Shown here piece after piece: positions 26,973 to 34,842 of a stretch of DNA of 43,130 nt (position 1 is its first letter; each line of letters opens with the position of its first letter). The notes under the pieces are model-generated. The model saw only the letters and a list, made by a program, of their open reading frames with translations, made no database searches and was not told the DNA's origin. The DNA is from Flavobacteriales bacterium (GTDB lineage: Bacteria > Bacteroidota > Bacteroidia > Flavobacteriales_D > Crocinitomicaceae), in assembly GCA_009926125.1 (NCBI GenBank), contig RFPM01000005.1, forward strand, positions 1 to 43,130, given 5' to 3'. Made by a program: the position numbers and the translations under genes.

Positions 26973-27999
26973 GTTCAAGTAAGTTTCTTTTTCGGATTTC
27001 CAAGGTGTATTTTTCACTTATTCTATTTCGTGAATTTTCGGAAAGCACCTTTTTTTCTTGAGAATCTTTTGTCAAATATTCGCTAAGCAGTTCTCTTAAT
27101 TTACTTACAGATTTAGTTTGTAAAATGCCACCAATTCCTTCAACAATCATTGGCATCGCTCCAACATTTGATACGATTGGAATACATCCGCAGAGCATTG
27201 CCTCGCAAAGAGCATTTGGAAACCCTTCACTTAAAGAAAGTTGCAGGTAATATTCTTTTGTCGCTAAAAAAATAGGGAGCTCATCATTGGGCATTGTATC
27301 TAGTAAGTGAATATTTTTTGAAACTTCTTTCTGTATGGCTTTGCCTCCGATAATATAAAATTCAGCTTCCGGAAAAAATTCAGCGATTTCTATTAGTAAG
27401 TCTATTCCTTTTAATCCGATTCCAAAGCGTGAACCCAAATTAGCACCAATCGTTACGAAGGAGTTTTTTTCTTTCTTTCCTACTAGCCATTTTTCTTTTT
27501 CATAACCATTAAAAATAACGGTATATGGAGTTTTAATCTTTGGAAAATGAGCCAGATAACCTTGGTTCTTGAAATCTAAGTCCTGGTAGGAATAGGCATA
27601 ATTTACGAGTGTCTTGTCAACTGGACATAAGTGTGAAGCGTTTTTAATACTGAAATACGTAAAAAATCTAAGAGGTTGGCGTAAAAACGAGCCGTATTTA
27701 ATTGAAGGAAAAGAAACACAATCTGAACCTCCCAAGACGATAATACATTTTTTGCGGAACAAAAATTTGAAGATAATTGGCAAAAAAGAATGATATCCTG
27801 CAAACTGAACAATACAAAGTTTACTTCCTAGATTCGAAGATAGAAAAATCAACTCGTTTAAAAATTGAAGGGGGACAGCAAATTTGTTTGTAGTTTTAAA
27901 ATGAAATACCTTAACAGTATAATTTTCCTTTAGAATTTGAATGTCCTTTTCTACAAAAGTGGATGTTCCATTATGGATATAAACTAATGGAGTTTTCAT
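26956..27999 (-). CDS. Glycosyltransferase, GT4-like
   Basis: The 347-residue protein has a GT-B fold layout: N-terminal half starting MKTPLVYIHNGTSTF, and a C-terminal donor-binding half with the family motif SLSEGFPNALCEAMLCGCIPIVSNVG (about 254-279), where the Glu residues of the E-x7-E motif bind the nucleotide sugar. It is the last gene of the minus-strand unit GT, methyltransferase, GT, two bases after the methyltransferase. It probably adds a sugar to a lipid-linked surface glycan. Donor and acceptor are unknown. Confidence 0.88.
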   Translation of the reverse strand: MKTPLVYIHNGTSTFVEKDIQILKENYTVKVFHFKTTNKFAVPLQFLNELIFLSSNLGSKLCIVQFAGYHSFLPIIFKFLFRKKCIIVLGGSDCVSFPSIKYGSFLRQPLRFFTYFSIKNASHLCPVDKTLVNYAYSYQDLDFKNQGYLAHFPKIKTPYTVIFNGYEKEKWLVGKKEKNSFVTIGANLGSRFGIGLKGIDLLIEIAEFFPEAEFYIIGGKAIQKEVSKNIHLLDTMPNDELPIFLATKEYYLQLSLSEGFPNALCEAMLCGCIPIVSNVGAMPMIVEGIGGILQTKSVSKLRELLSEYLTKDSQEKKVLSENSRNRISEKYTLEIRKRNLLELISRL

Positions 28000-28001
28000 G
28001 C

Positions 28002-28697
28002 CTATAAAATTCTATATTTTAGGTTGTCCCATAATTTTCCAAAGCCACCTTTCATTTTCATTTCTGATATTTCCTTTTTTCTTGAAAAAATAATACTTAA
28101 ATAGTTGGGAACATTTGTATGAATAGCATAAGGTAAAATTTCTTCTAGGTGAAATCCTGCAGAGTAGGTACTATTCAACAAATCTTGCATTGACAATGAT
28201 TGATCGATAATTTGCAGTAATTCTGGTCGATTATGTCGTACCCAATTTAGGTATTTTGGCTCTGGAATATTAATGACTACAATTGAATCTTCGTGAACAC
28301 ATTTTGAAATATTTTCAAAGATCAGTGCATGCTCACTTACAGGAATATGTTCTAAAACATCAGGTAAAACAATGAAATCAAACTTTATTTCACTTTTAAA
28401 ATCTGACATGTCTGTAACTAAAAAATCTGTGTAAGATCTTTTTAATTCAGCATTACACACTTTAATACTTCCCTCAGAAATGTCACAACCAAGAAAATAT
28501 CCATTCTTTACTTCGTTCACAATCAATATACTCAATGTTCCAATTCCGCTTCCTATTTCTAATACTTTGGAAGTTGATTTTAAGCCAAATTTCTTTAATC
28601 TTTTGAGGATAAATCGATGCCTTGGAGTAATTCCATATTTTCTCTGCCGACTGACATAATCGTCGTAATATTTTTTTACATTTTCTTTACTTTCCAT
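28002..28697 (-). CDS. SAM-dependent methyltransferase, class I
   Basis: A 231-residue Rossmann-fold methyltransferase. The SAM-binding motif VLEIGSGIGTLSILI is at about 45-59; CDISEGSIKVC follows (motif II), and FIVLPDVLEHIPVSEH (about 108-123) is the usual motif III/IV region of the UbiG/Methyltransf_11 type. Embedded between two glycosyltransferases, so the target is probably a sugar residue of a surface polysaccharide; that is inferred from context. Separated from its neighbours by 12 and 2 bases, clearly one operon. Confidence 0.88.
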   Translation of the reverse strand: MESKENVKKYYDDYVSRQRKYGITPRHRFILKRLKKFGLKSTSKVLEIGSGIGTLSILIVNEVKNGYFLGCDISEGSIKVCNAELKRSYTDFLVTDMSDFKSEIKFDFIVLPDVLEHIPVSEHALIFENISKCVHEDSIVVINIPEPKYLNWVRHNRPELLQIIDQSLSMQDLLNSTYSAGFHLEEILPYAIHTNVPNYLSIIFSRKKEISEMKMKGGFGKLWDNLKYRIL

Positions 28698-28709
28698 AGA
28701 GAAATAGGA

Positions 28710-29978
28710 TTATTTCAGACATAATTTAGCGAAAGTTTCCGCTAGATTTCTGCGTGAATAAATATAGTTAATTTGTTTTGATTTTTCAGACTTCTTCAAA
28801 ACTGATGAGCAGAACGGAATAATATTTTCCTCAGAATTAAAGTTTAAATAAGAAATACCTTCTGTTTTTTTCAAAATTTCTACTGCATCACCATTTTCAG
28901 GCCCAATGAAAATTATTGGATTTCCTGTTGCGATATACTCGAATAATTTTCCAGTTAAAATTCCCTTATTGTTTTCAGTATTTGGAATAATAAGCAAGAG
29001 TAAATCAGTATTAATCATGTATTCAACTGCTTTTTTATGTTCTACATAAGGTATAAATTCCACCCATTTTTCTAAGTCCAATTTTTGTATTTCAGTGTCA
29101 ACAACATCACTCACATTTCCAACAAAACGAATTTTCCATTGCTGATCAACTTTAACTAACTCGGAAAATGTTTTTAAAAAAGCTTCAATTGGGTATTGCA
29201 ATCCGAGATTTCCAACATAGGAAATGTATTTTACGCCTGCATCATTTTTTGTTTGCACCTTAGAAAAATCTTCTTCATCAAATCCATTTGGGATAACGTG
29301 TATTTTTTCTAAAATAGTTTCTCTTACTTCTCCAAATCGTCGTTTTATATCTTCACTTACAACGATTAAAGTATCTGCATTTTGCAAGCAAGCTTGTTCA
29401 TAGCGATAATCGATTTTCTTCGCCCAGTTTGTTCTAAAAAGTAGTTTATTGTAATATATTTCTGTCCAAGGATCTCTTAAGTCAGCAAGCCATTTAATAT
29501 TAAATTCCTTTTTTAATTGGAGTCCGATTAATTGGGTAGAGTGGGGAGGAGAGCTTGTAATTACAGTGTCGATTCCATGCAGTTGGATTAGCTCTCGTGC
29601 TTTTTCCAAGGCAAATTTATTCCATCCAATTCTTGCATCAGGAATAAAAAAGTTCCCGCGAATAAAACGAAACAAGTTATCAAATAAATTCGCTTTTCCC
29701 TCACCTGCAAATCCGCTATTTGGAATAGTGCCTTTTTTGATTTTTTTATAAAATCCAAAGGGACTTTTAGCACGTGTTTTATGTACTTCAATTCCAACTG
29801 GTATTTCGTCTTCTAAACTTTCATCTATATTTGGCAAAGCTGCAAATTCCGGAGCGACAGTTAAAACAATTGGTTCAATTCCAAAATCCCTGAAATATTT
29901 AACAAACTTCAGCCAGCGTTGTACACCACTTCCGCCACTTGGAGGCCAATAATACGTTATAATTAGGACTTTTTTCAC
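28710..29978 (-). CDS. Glycosyltransferase, GT4-like (WcaI type)
   Basis: The 422-residue protein opens with the donor/acceptor motif ITYYWPPSGGSGVQRW (7-22), common to this GT-B subgroup, followed by TSSPPHSTQLIG and WLADLRDPWTE in the acceptor half. The C-terminal half has YVGNLGLQYPIE, TENNKGILTGKLFEYIATG with the conserved Glu, and IIFIGPENGDA. The start is GTG at 29976-29978; no ATG lies nearby upstream. First gene of the minus-strand glycan operon, and divergent from the flippase gene. Confidence 0.9.
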   Translation of the reverse strand: MKKVLIITYYWPPSGGSGVQRWLKFVKYFRDFGIEPIVLTVAPEFAALPNIDESLEDEIPVGIEVHKTRAKSPFGFYKKIKKGTIPNSGFAGEGKANLFDNLFRFIRGNFFIPDARIGWNKFALEKARELIQLHGIDTVITSSPPHSTQLIGLQLKKEFNIKWLADLRDPWTEIYYNKLLFRTNWAKKIDYRYEQACLQNADTLIVVSEDIKRRFGEVRETILEKIHVIPNGFDEEDFSKVQTKNDAGVKYISYVGNLGLQYPIEAFLKTFSELVKVDQQWKIRFVGNVSDVVDTEIQKLDLEKWVEFIPYVEHKKAVEYMINTDLLLLIIPNTENNKGILTGKLFEYIATGNPIIFIGPENGDAVEILKKTEGISYLNFNSEENIIPFCSSVLKKSEKSKQINYIYSRRNLAETFAKLCLK

Positions 29979-29993
29979 ACGAATTAATTACAA

Positions 29994-30001
29994 CAAAAGT
30001 A
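29994..30001 (-). promoter_or_regulatory. Candidate -7 box for the glycan operon
   Basis: On the minus strand TACTTTTG matches TAnnTTTG, 15 bases before the GTG start at 29978. Confidence 0.4.
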
Positions 30002-30040
30002 ACAATAATTAAAGACTCTAATTTATTGGCCGTTAACACT

Positions 30041-30048
30041 TATCTTTG
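30041..30048 (+). promoter_or_regulatory. Candidate -7 box for the flippase gene
   Basis: TATCTTTG matches TAnnTTTG, 12 bases before the ATG at 30061. An in-frame TTG inside the box (30046) is thus not a likely start. Confidence 0.5.
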
Positions 30049-30060
30049 TTCAAATCAATT

Positions 30061-31560
30061 ATGGGAATAGTTCAAAAAGATTCTTTGCGCACAATGCTCA
30101 TTTCCTATTTGGGATTGTTTCTCGGATATGTTAACAAGGCTTTTTTATTCTTGTTGATTTTATCAACTGAACAAATTGGTGTCGTAAACCTTATTTTTTC
30201 CCTGGGAATTTTATTTGCTCAACTTTCAAATTTTGGAATGGTCTATTCTGTTTGGAAATTCTTCCCATTTTTTAATAACAAGGAAATAAAGCACCACGGA
30301 TTTTTGCCTTTTAGTATTTCCATAGTATTAATTGGAGTAATTCTTATGACTTTTATTGCTTTGTGGTTTCGCTCTGATATTGAATCCATTTATCTTGAAA
30401 AATCTCAGCTCTTTACGAACTATTATTTTTGGTTAATCCCACTTGGAATTGCCTATGTTTTTTACTTGGTTTTAGAGGTTTATTTGAGAAGTCTTTTGAA
30501 GAACATAGTTTCTGTTTTCGCAATGGAGCTCGTCTTAAGATTAGCAGTTACCAGTATTCTTTTCTTGCTGTGGTTTAAATGCATCACTTTTGACGATTTT
30601 GTCGTTCTACACAGCTTGGTTTATTTTATTCCTGTCATTATTTTACTTGTTTACATGTATCGTATAGATGAATTGCATTTGGGACTTTCTAATTTTAATA
30701 TTTCCAAGAAATTCCGCAAGATAATTTTCCAGTTTTCGGCTTTTAATTATATAAATACCTTGGGAAGTACTTTGGTTATTTCACTGGATGTAATAATGAT
30801 TGCTTCCTATTTAGGACTTCAAGCAACAGGTGTTTATACCACCGTTGTTTTTTTAACAAGCGCCCTGCAAGTTCCTTATAAAGCAATTGTAAGAATTAGT
30901 TCTCCGCTAATTGCTGATCATTGGAAAAAACGCGAAATGGAGAAAATGAAAGAATTATACACTCAAGTTAGTTCTGTAGCATTGGTTATTGGTTTAGGTT
31001 CTTTTCTTTTAATTTGGTCCAATATTGACTTCTTATTTTCTTTTTTAAAGCCCGAATTTAAAGCGGGAATTTGGGTGTTTTTCTTCCTAATGATAGGGCG
31101 ATTGACGGACATGTATTTTGGCTTGAATGGTGCAATATTCACCACATCAAAGAAGTATAAATACGACATGATTTTCACCCTGTTTTTAATTGGAACGGTT
31201 TATGGGTTAAACCTACTTTTTATTCCAGCTTATGGTATTTCTGGCGCTGCAATTTCAACTTCAATTGCTTTAGTTTGCTACAATTTAGGCCGTCTGCTAT
31301 TTGTGTATAAGGTGTATAAAATCCATCCATTTACAAAAGGTCAATTTGTAATTATAGCACTTGGCTTACTAACCTTTTTCTTGTGTCATTATCTCCAAAA
31401 TATATTTCAAGATTTATGGATTCAAATGCTTTTTATGTCAAGTTTCGTAGCCATACTATTTTTTGGCAGTATCTATTTCTTTAAGCTAGAAAAAGAAACC
31501 GTAAATTATGTGAATAATTCTATGGATTTTCTGATCAAAAAAATCAGAAGAAAAAATTAA
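30061..31560 (+). CDS. Wzx-like polysaccharide flippase (MOP superfamily)
   Basis: A 499-residue membrane protein from ATG 30061 (MGIVQKDSLRTMLISYLG...). It has about 14 hydrophobic helices through the whole length and the typical RfbX/Wzx start, in which a short cytoplasmic leader is followed by YLGLFLGYVNKAFLF and STEQIGVVNLIFSLG. It would flip lipid-linked oligosaccharides across the inner membrane, working with the divergent glycosyltransferase/methyltransferase operon. Its stop codon TAA (31558-31560) lies inside the alaS-like repeat copy that begins at 31557, so the junction with the rearranged region is exactly at its end. Confidence 0.9.
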   Translation: MGIVQKDSLRTMLISYLGLFLGYVNKAFLFLLILSTEQIGVVNLIFSLGILFAQLSNFGMVYSVWKFFPFFNNKEIKHHGFLPFSISIVLIGVILMTFIALWFRSDIESIYLEKSQLFTNYYFWLIPLGIAYVFYLVLEVYLRSLLKNIVSVFAMELVLRLAVTSILFLLWFKCITFDDFVVLHSLVYFIPVIILLVYMYRIDELHLGLSNFNISKKFRKIIFQFSAFNYINTLGSTLVISLDVIMIASYLGLQATGVYTTVVFLTSALQVPYKAIVRISSPLIADHWKKREMEKMKELYTQVSSVALVIGLGSFLLIWSNIDFLFSFLKPEFKAGIWVFFFLMIGRLTDMYFGLNGAIFTTSKKYKYDMIFTLFLIGTVYGLNLLFIPAYGISGAAISTSIALVCYNLGRLLFVYKVYKIHPFTKGQFVIIALGLLTFFLCHYLQNIFQDLWIQMLFMSSFVAILFFGSIYFFKLEKETVNYVNNSMDFLIKKIRRKN

Positions 31561-31658
31561 AAAAGGGATTTTATTTCTTGAATGGCAGCTGCCAAACCTT
31601 CCTTCCGTTTCCCTCCAGAAGTTGCAAAAAATGCTTGTCCGCCGCCTCCGCCTTCAAT
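31557..31658. repeat. Direct repeat copy A: relic of an alaS 3' end
   Basis: These 102 bases match 34741-34842, the true alaS 3' end, at 94 of 102 positions by my count. Read on the minus strand, they encode IEGGGGGQAFFATSGGKRK and then EGLAAAIQEIKSLF and stop. Of the codon changes relative to copy B only one alters the protein (Val to Ala), so this copy was part of a selected alaS gene until its upstream portion was lost. Homology stops abruptly at about 31659. Confidence 0.88.
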
Positions 31659-31659
31659 T
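31557..31659 (-). pseudogene. 3'-terminal alaS fragment
   Basis: The minus strand encodes the last 33 residues of alanyl-tRNA synthetase and a stop codon, with nothing of the remaining gene. It has no start and cannot be functional. Overlaps the last codon of the flippase gene. Confidence 0.85.
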
Positions 31660-31726
31660 CTTTTATCGAATTTATACTTTCTTATTCTTTAAGTTTCTAT
31701 ATTTACTAAGAATTAAAAAAAGTAAA

Positions 31727-32251
31727 ATGGGAAAAAGCATATCAAAACGTATAACACTGATCGTAATGGGGCTATTATTTACAGTTGGGCTTCGAGCTCA
31801 AAGTATTTATTTCAATTACACCAATGGCACAAATGCTTCCTATAATTTGGAAGACGTGCGAAAAATCACATTTGATGCAGACATTATGAATCTCCATTTT
31901 TGGGATAGCAGCGTTTATGCTTGGAATGTGAGCACAATTGGCTATTACCAATATGATGCATCCTTAAATGTGCATGAGTGGCTGAATATCGCGAATGCTT
32001 GGGATGTCTCTATTTATCCCAATCCATCGGATGGAAATCAAAGCATAAAACTTAAACTTCCTCAAGCAACAGAATTATCATTTTCAATAATTGATATTTC
32101 AGGGAAGCAAATCTATCAACAAAAACTTGGGGAATTATCAAAAGGAGAGTATACTTTTCCAATAGATTGGAGTAATGCTTCAGCGGGATCTTATACTATT
32201 ATTTTAAAATCAAACGATTTCTCTGTTACCAAGAAACTCATTAAAAAATAA
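31727..32251 (+). CDS. Secreted protein with T9SS type A C-terminal sorting domain
   Basis: A 174-residue protein from ATG 31727, which gives a clean Sec signal peptide (about 1-25, TVGLRAQS). A longer open frame upstream runs back into the alaS relic and is rejected. A short middle part contains NGTNASYNLEDVRKITFD, a motif type (x-L-x-x-I/V-x-x-I-T-F) also seen twice in the next gene. Residues about 93-174 form a T9SS sorting domain: WDVSIYPNPSDGNQ, FSIIDISGKQIYQQ, GSYTIILKS, KKLIKK. The protein is mostly signal plus sorting domain, unusually small for cargo. It would be exported by the T9SS, which PorX in this window is known to regulate in relatives. Confidence 0.85.
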   Translation: MGKSISKRITLIVMGLLFTVGLRAQSIYFNYTNGTNASYNLEDVRKITFDADIMNLHFWDSSVYAWNVSTIGYYQYDASLNVHEWLNIANAWDVSIYPNPSDGNQSIKLKLPQATELSFSIIDISGKQIYQQKLGELSKGEYTFPIDWSNASAGSYTIILKSNDFSVTKKLIKK

Positions 32252-32256
32252 GAACT

Positions 32257-34596
32257 ATGCTGTTTTTTAGATACCTCCTTTTTTTTATTTGTGCTTTTAC
32301 TTTGAATTGCACACAAGCTCAAAATTTAATGAATATTCACCAAGGGAATGGAACACTTATTCAAATACCTTTAGAGTCTATAGATAGTGTGCGTTTTGTA
32401 ACTCTTCCTCCTCCAACTATTCAAAAGATATTTCAAAGCAATGGCAATATTTTGAGCATAGCAGTTAACGACATTGATAGTATAACATATACCCTTCCTA
32501 ACATTGCCGCTCTCGCATCTTTAACTACTCAGCCAGTTACCGTTCTTTCTTCATCGTCGGCTTATTCTGGAGGCACTATTTCAAGTGATGGAGGTTCTGC
32601 AATTTTACAACGAGGTGTTTGTTGGAGCACATCCCCCAATCCAACACTCTCAAATAACTTTTCAGTTGACGGAACTGGCATAGGTTCATTTGGTAGTAAT
32701 GTAGTACCATTGCAATCAGCTACGGTCTATTATTTAAGAGCATATGCGATAAATTCAGAAGGAACTGCTTATGGTAATCAGTTATCTTTTACAACTCTGA
32801 ACCCTTCAACAAGTGGCTCATTAGCAACAATAACAACGTCAACTGTTTTAAATACAGTAGGACTAACGGCTTCTTGTGGAGGTAACATTACAGCAGATGG
32901 AGGACTTGCGGTTACAGCTCGCGGCGTATGTTGGGCTATAGGCACAACGCCAACAATTAACAATAATATTACTTCTAATGGTGCAGGAGGAGGCAGTTTT
33001 ACAAGCACATTAACAAACCTACTTCCTAATACAAGTTATTTTGTTCGAGCATATGCAACAAACGATGCTGGAACAGCATATGGAATTACATATAGCTTGA
33101 CAACATTTACTCTTCCAACAGTGCTAACAAATTCAATTATCAGTATAACAGGACTTACTGCAATATCTGGCGGCAATATTACTTCTGATGGTGGAGCAGC
33201 AGTTACCCAACGTGGCGTTTGTTGGAGCACTAGCCCTAACCCGACGATTACAAACAACACAACAAGCAATGGAAGCGGCATAGGCAACTTTACTAGTAAT
33301 ATGATAGGTCTTTCCCCATCAACTACATATTATGTTCGAGCATATGCGATTAATATTGTAGGTGTTTCTTATGGTAATGAACTTACTTTTTCAACTATTG
33401 CTCAATTGGCTTCAATTTCTACAAATTCAATTACAGCCATTTCTATAAATACTGCCATATCTGGCGGCAATATTACTTCTGATGGTGGAGCAGCAGTTAC
33501 CCAACGTGGCGTTTGTTGGAGTATTAACCCTAACCCAACAATAGCAAACAACCCAACAAGCAATGGAAGCGGCATAGGCAACTTTACTAGTAATATGATA
33601 GGGCTTTCTCCATTAATAACCTACTATGTTCGAGCATATGCGATTAATATCGTAGGTGTATCTTATGGAAATGAAGTTAATTTTACAACTATTGCTCTAT
33701 TGGCTTCAGTTTCTACAAATTCAATTACATCTATAACTACAAATACTGCCATATCTGGAGGCAATATTACTTCTGATGGTGGAGCAGCAGTTACCCAACT
33801 TGGGGTTTGTTGGAGTACCAGCCCTAACCCGTCGATATCAAGCAATACAACAAGCAATGGTATCGGTACGGGCAACTTTACTAGTAATATGACAGGGCTT
33901 TCTCCATCAACAACCTATTATATTCGAGCATATGCGATTAATATTGTAGGTGTTTCTTATGGTAATGAAGTTTCTTTCACAACAGAAGATATTGTTACCA
34001 ATCCTGGTGCTGGTGTTTCATTTGATGGTTATAATTATTCTAGTATTGTCTTAGGAAACGGACAAGAATGGATGAATGAAAACCTGCGAACCACTAATTA
34101 TGCAAATGGTGACCCTATCCCGAATATAACGAATAATACCCAATGGCAAACCCTAACTACAGGGGCTTGGACTCATTACAACAACAATAGCCAAAATGAA
34201 ATTCCTTATGGTAAGCTCTACAATTGGTATGCTGCCTCTGACTCAAGAAATGTATGCCCAATAGGATGGCATGTGCCTAGTAACGATGAATGGATATTAT
34301 TAGTAGACTATTTAGGTGGGTTAACAGTTGCAGGTGGTAAAATGAAAAGTACAGGTACGCAATACTGGATAAGTCCTAATCAAGATGCCACCAACGAAAG
34401 TGGTTTCTCAGCTCTGCCAGGCGGTATTTATACCAATAATTTTTACTCTATTGGAGTAGATGGTTGTTGGTGGGCGTCTACGGAAGTCCCCACTGACTCG
34501 GCTTGGTTGAAATTTATTGGTGCCTCAGGTGGGACTCTTGCCGAAGGACCAAATTTTAAGTGGTTTGGTACGTCTGTTCGTTGTCTTAAGGATTAG
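32257..34596 (+). CDS. Secreted FISUMP-domain protein with five fibronectin-like repeats
   Basis: A 779-residue protein with a Sec signal peptide (about 1-21, ending TQAQ). Two copies of a short motif follow (HQGNGTLIQIPLESIDSVRF and FQSNGNILSIAVNDIDSITY, about 28-79). Residues about 84-580 are five tandem repeats of about 98 residues, each with SGGNITSDGGAAVTQRGVCW, LSPSTTYYVRAYAIN and a final FTT; repeats 3 to 5 are nearly identical. The C-terminus (about 586-779) is a FISUMP domain, with GQEWMNENLRTTNYANG, YGKLYNWYAA, CPIGWHVPSNDEW and final SVRCLKD. No T9SS sorting domain is present. It is five bases behind the sorting-domain gene. A role in adhesion or surface binding is a guess from the architecture. 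Confidence 0.9.
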   Translation: MLFFRYLLFFICAFTLNCTQAQNLMNIHQGNGTLIQIPLESIDSVRFVTLPPPTIQKIFQSNGNILSIAVNDIDSITYTLPNIAALASLTTQPVTVLSSSSAYSGGTISSDGGSAILQRGVCWSTSPNPTLSNNFSVDGTGIGSFGSNVVPLQSATVYYLRAYAINSEGTAYGNQLSFTTLNPSTSGSLATITTSTVLNTVGLTASCGGNITADGGLAVTARGVCWAIGTTPTINNNITSNGAGGGSFTSTLTNLLPNTSYFVRAYATNDAGTAYGITYSLTTFTLPTVLTNSIISITGLTAISGGNITSDGGAAVTQRGVCWSTSPNPTITNNTTSNGSGIGNFTSNMIGLSPSTTYYVRAYAINIVGVSYGNELTFSTIAQLASISTNSITAISINTAISGGNITSDGGAAVTQRGVCWSINPNPTIANNPTSNGSGIGNFTSNMIGLSPLITYYVRAYAINIVGVSYGNEVNFTTIALLASVSTNSITSITTNTAISGGNITSDGGAAVTQLGVCWSTSPNPSISSNTTSNGIGTGNFTSNMTGLSPSTTYYIRAYAINIVGVSYGNEVSFTTEDIVTNPGAGVSFDGYNYSSIVLGNGQEWMNENLRTTNYANGDPIPNITNNTQWQTLTTGAWTHYNNNSQNEIPYGKLYNWYAASDSRNVCPIGWHVPSNDEWILLVDYLGGLTVAGGKMKSTGTQYWISPNQDATNESGFSALPGGIYTNNFYSIGVDGCWWASTEVPTDSAWLKFIGASGGTLAEGPNFKWFGTSVRCLKD
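32506..33986 (+). repeat. Five tandem repeats of about 294 bp inside the FISUMP gene
   Basis: The Ser/Cys-Gly-Gly codon of each unit starts at 32566, 32875, 33166, 33460 and 33754, so spacings are 309, 291, 294 and 294 bases. Units 3 to 5 share long identical stretches of DNA (for example around GATGGTGGAGCAGCAGTTACC), showing recent duplication or gene conversion; units 1 and 2 have diverged. Confidence 0.92.
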
Positions 34597-34740
34597 AAAT
34601 TATTCGATTTATTTGATAATTTTCCGAGGAGCAGTCGATTTTTTTTAGATTAAGTACTGCGCCAAACTTTTTGAGCTTTTAGGTGCGAAGAAAAAATACC
34701 GAAAGTAAAATTTAACCAGTTATCAATTAAGCTGAGAAAA

Positions 34741-34842
34741 TTAAAAAAGGGATTTTATTTCTTGAATAGCGGCTACCAAACCTTCCTTTCTTTTTCCTCC
34801 TGAAGTTGCAAAAAATGCTTGTCCGCCCCCTCCGCCTTCAAT
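34741..34842. repeat. Direct repeat copy B: 3' end of alaS
   Basis: The last 102 bases of the intact-looking alaS frame, matching copy A at 31557-31658. The two copies lie 3,184 bases apart in the same orientation and bracket the two secreted-protein genes. The stretch 34597-34740 between the FISUMP gene and this copy has no recognisable feature. Confidence 0.88.

Noticed and set aside
31622-31726. Longer N-terminus for the T9SS cargo protein, starting in the alaS relic
   Set aside because: It would put 35 residues of antisense alaS sequence before a perfect signal peptide; ATG 31727 is the better start.
32778-33875. Three similar open frames on the minus strand (about 70-83 codons)
   Set aside because: They resemble each other only because they lie opposite the tandem repeats of the FISUMP gene; no start context or independent support.
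32506-33986. CRISPR-like array
   Set aside because: The repeats are 294 bases long, contiguous and coding, with no spacers.
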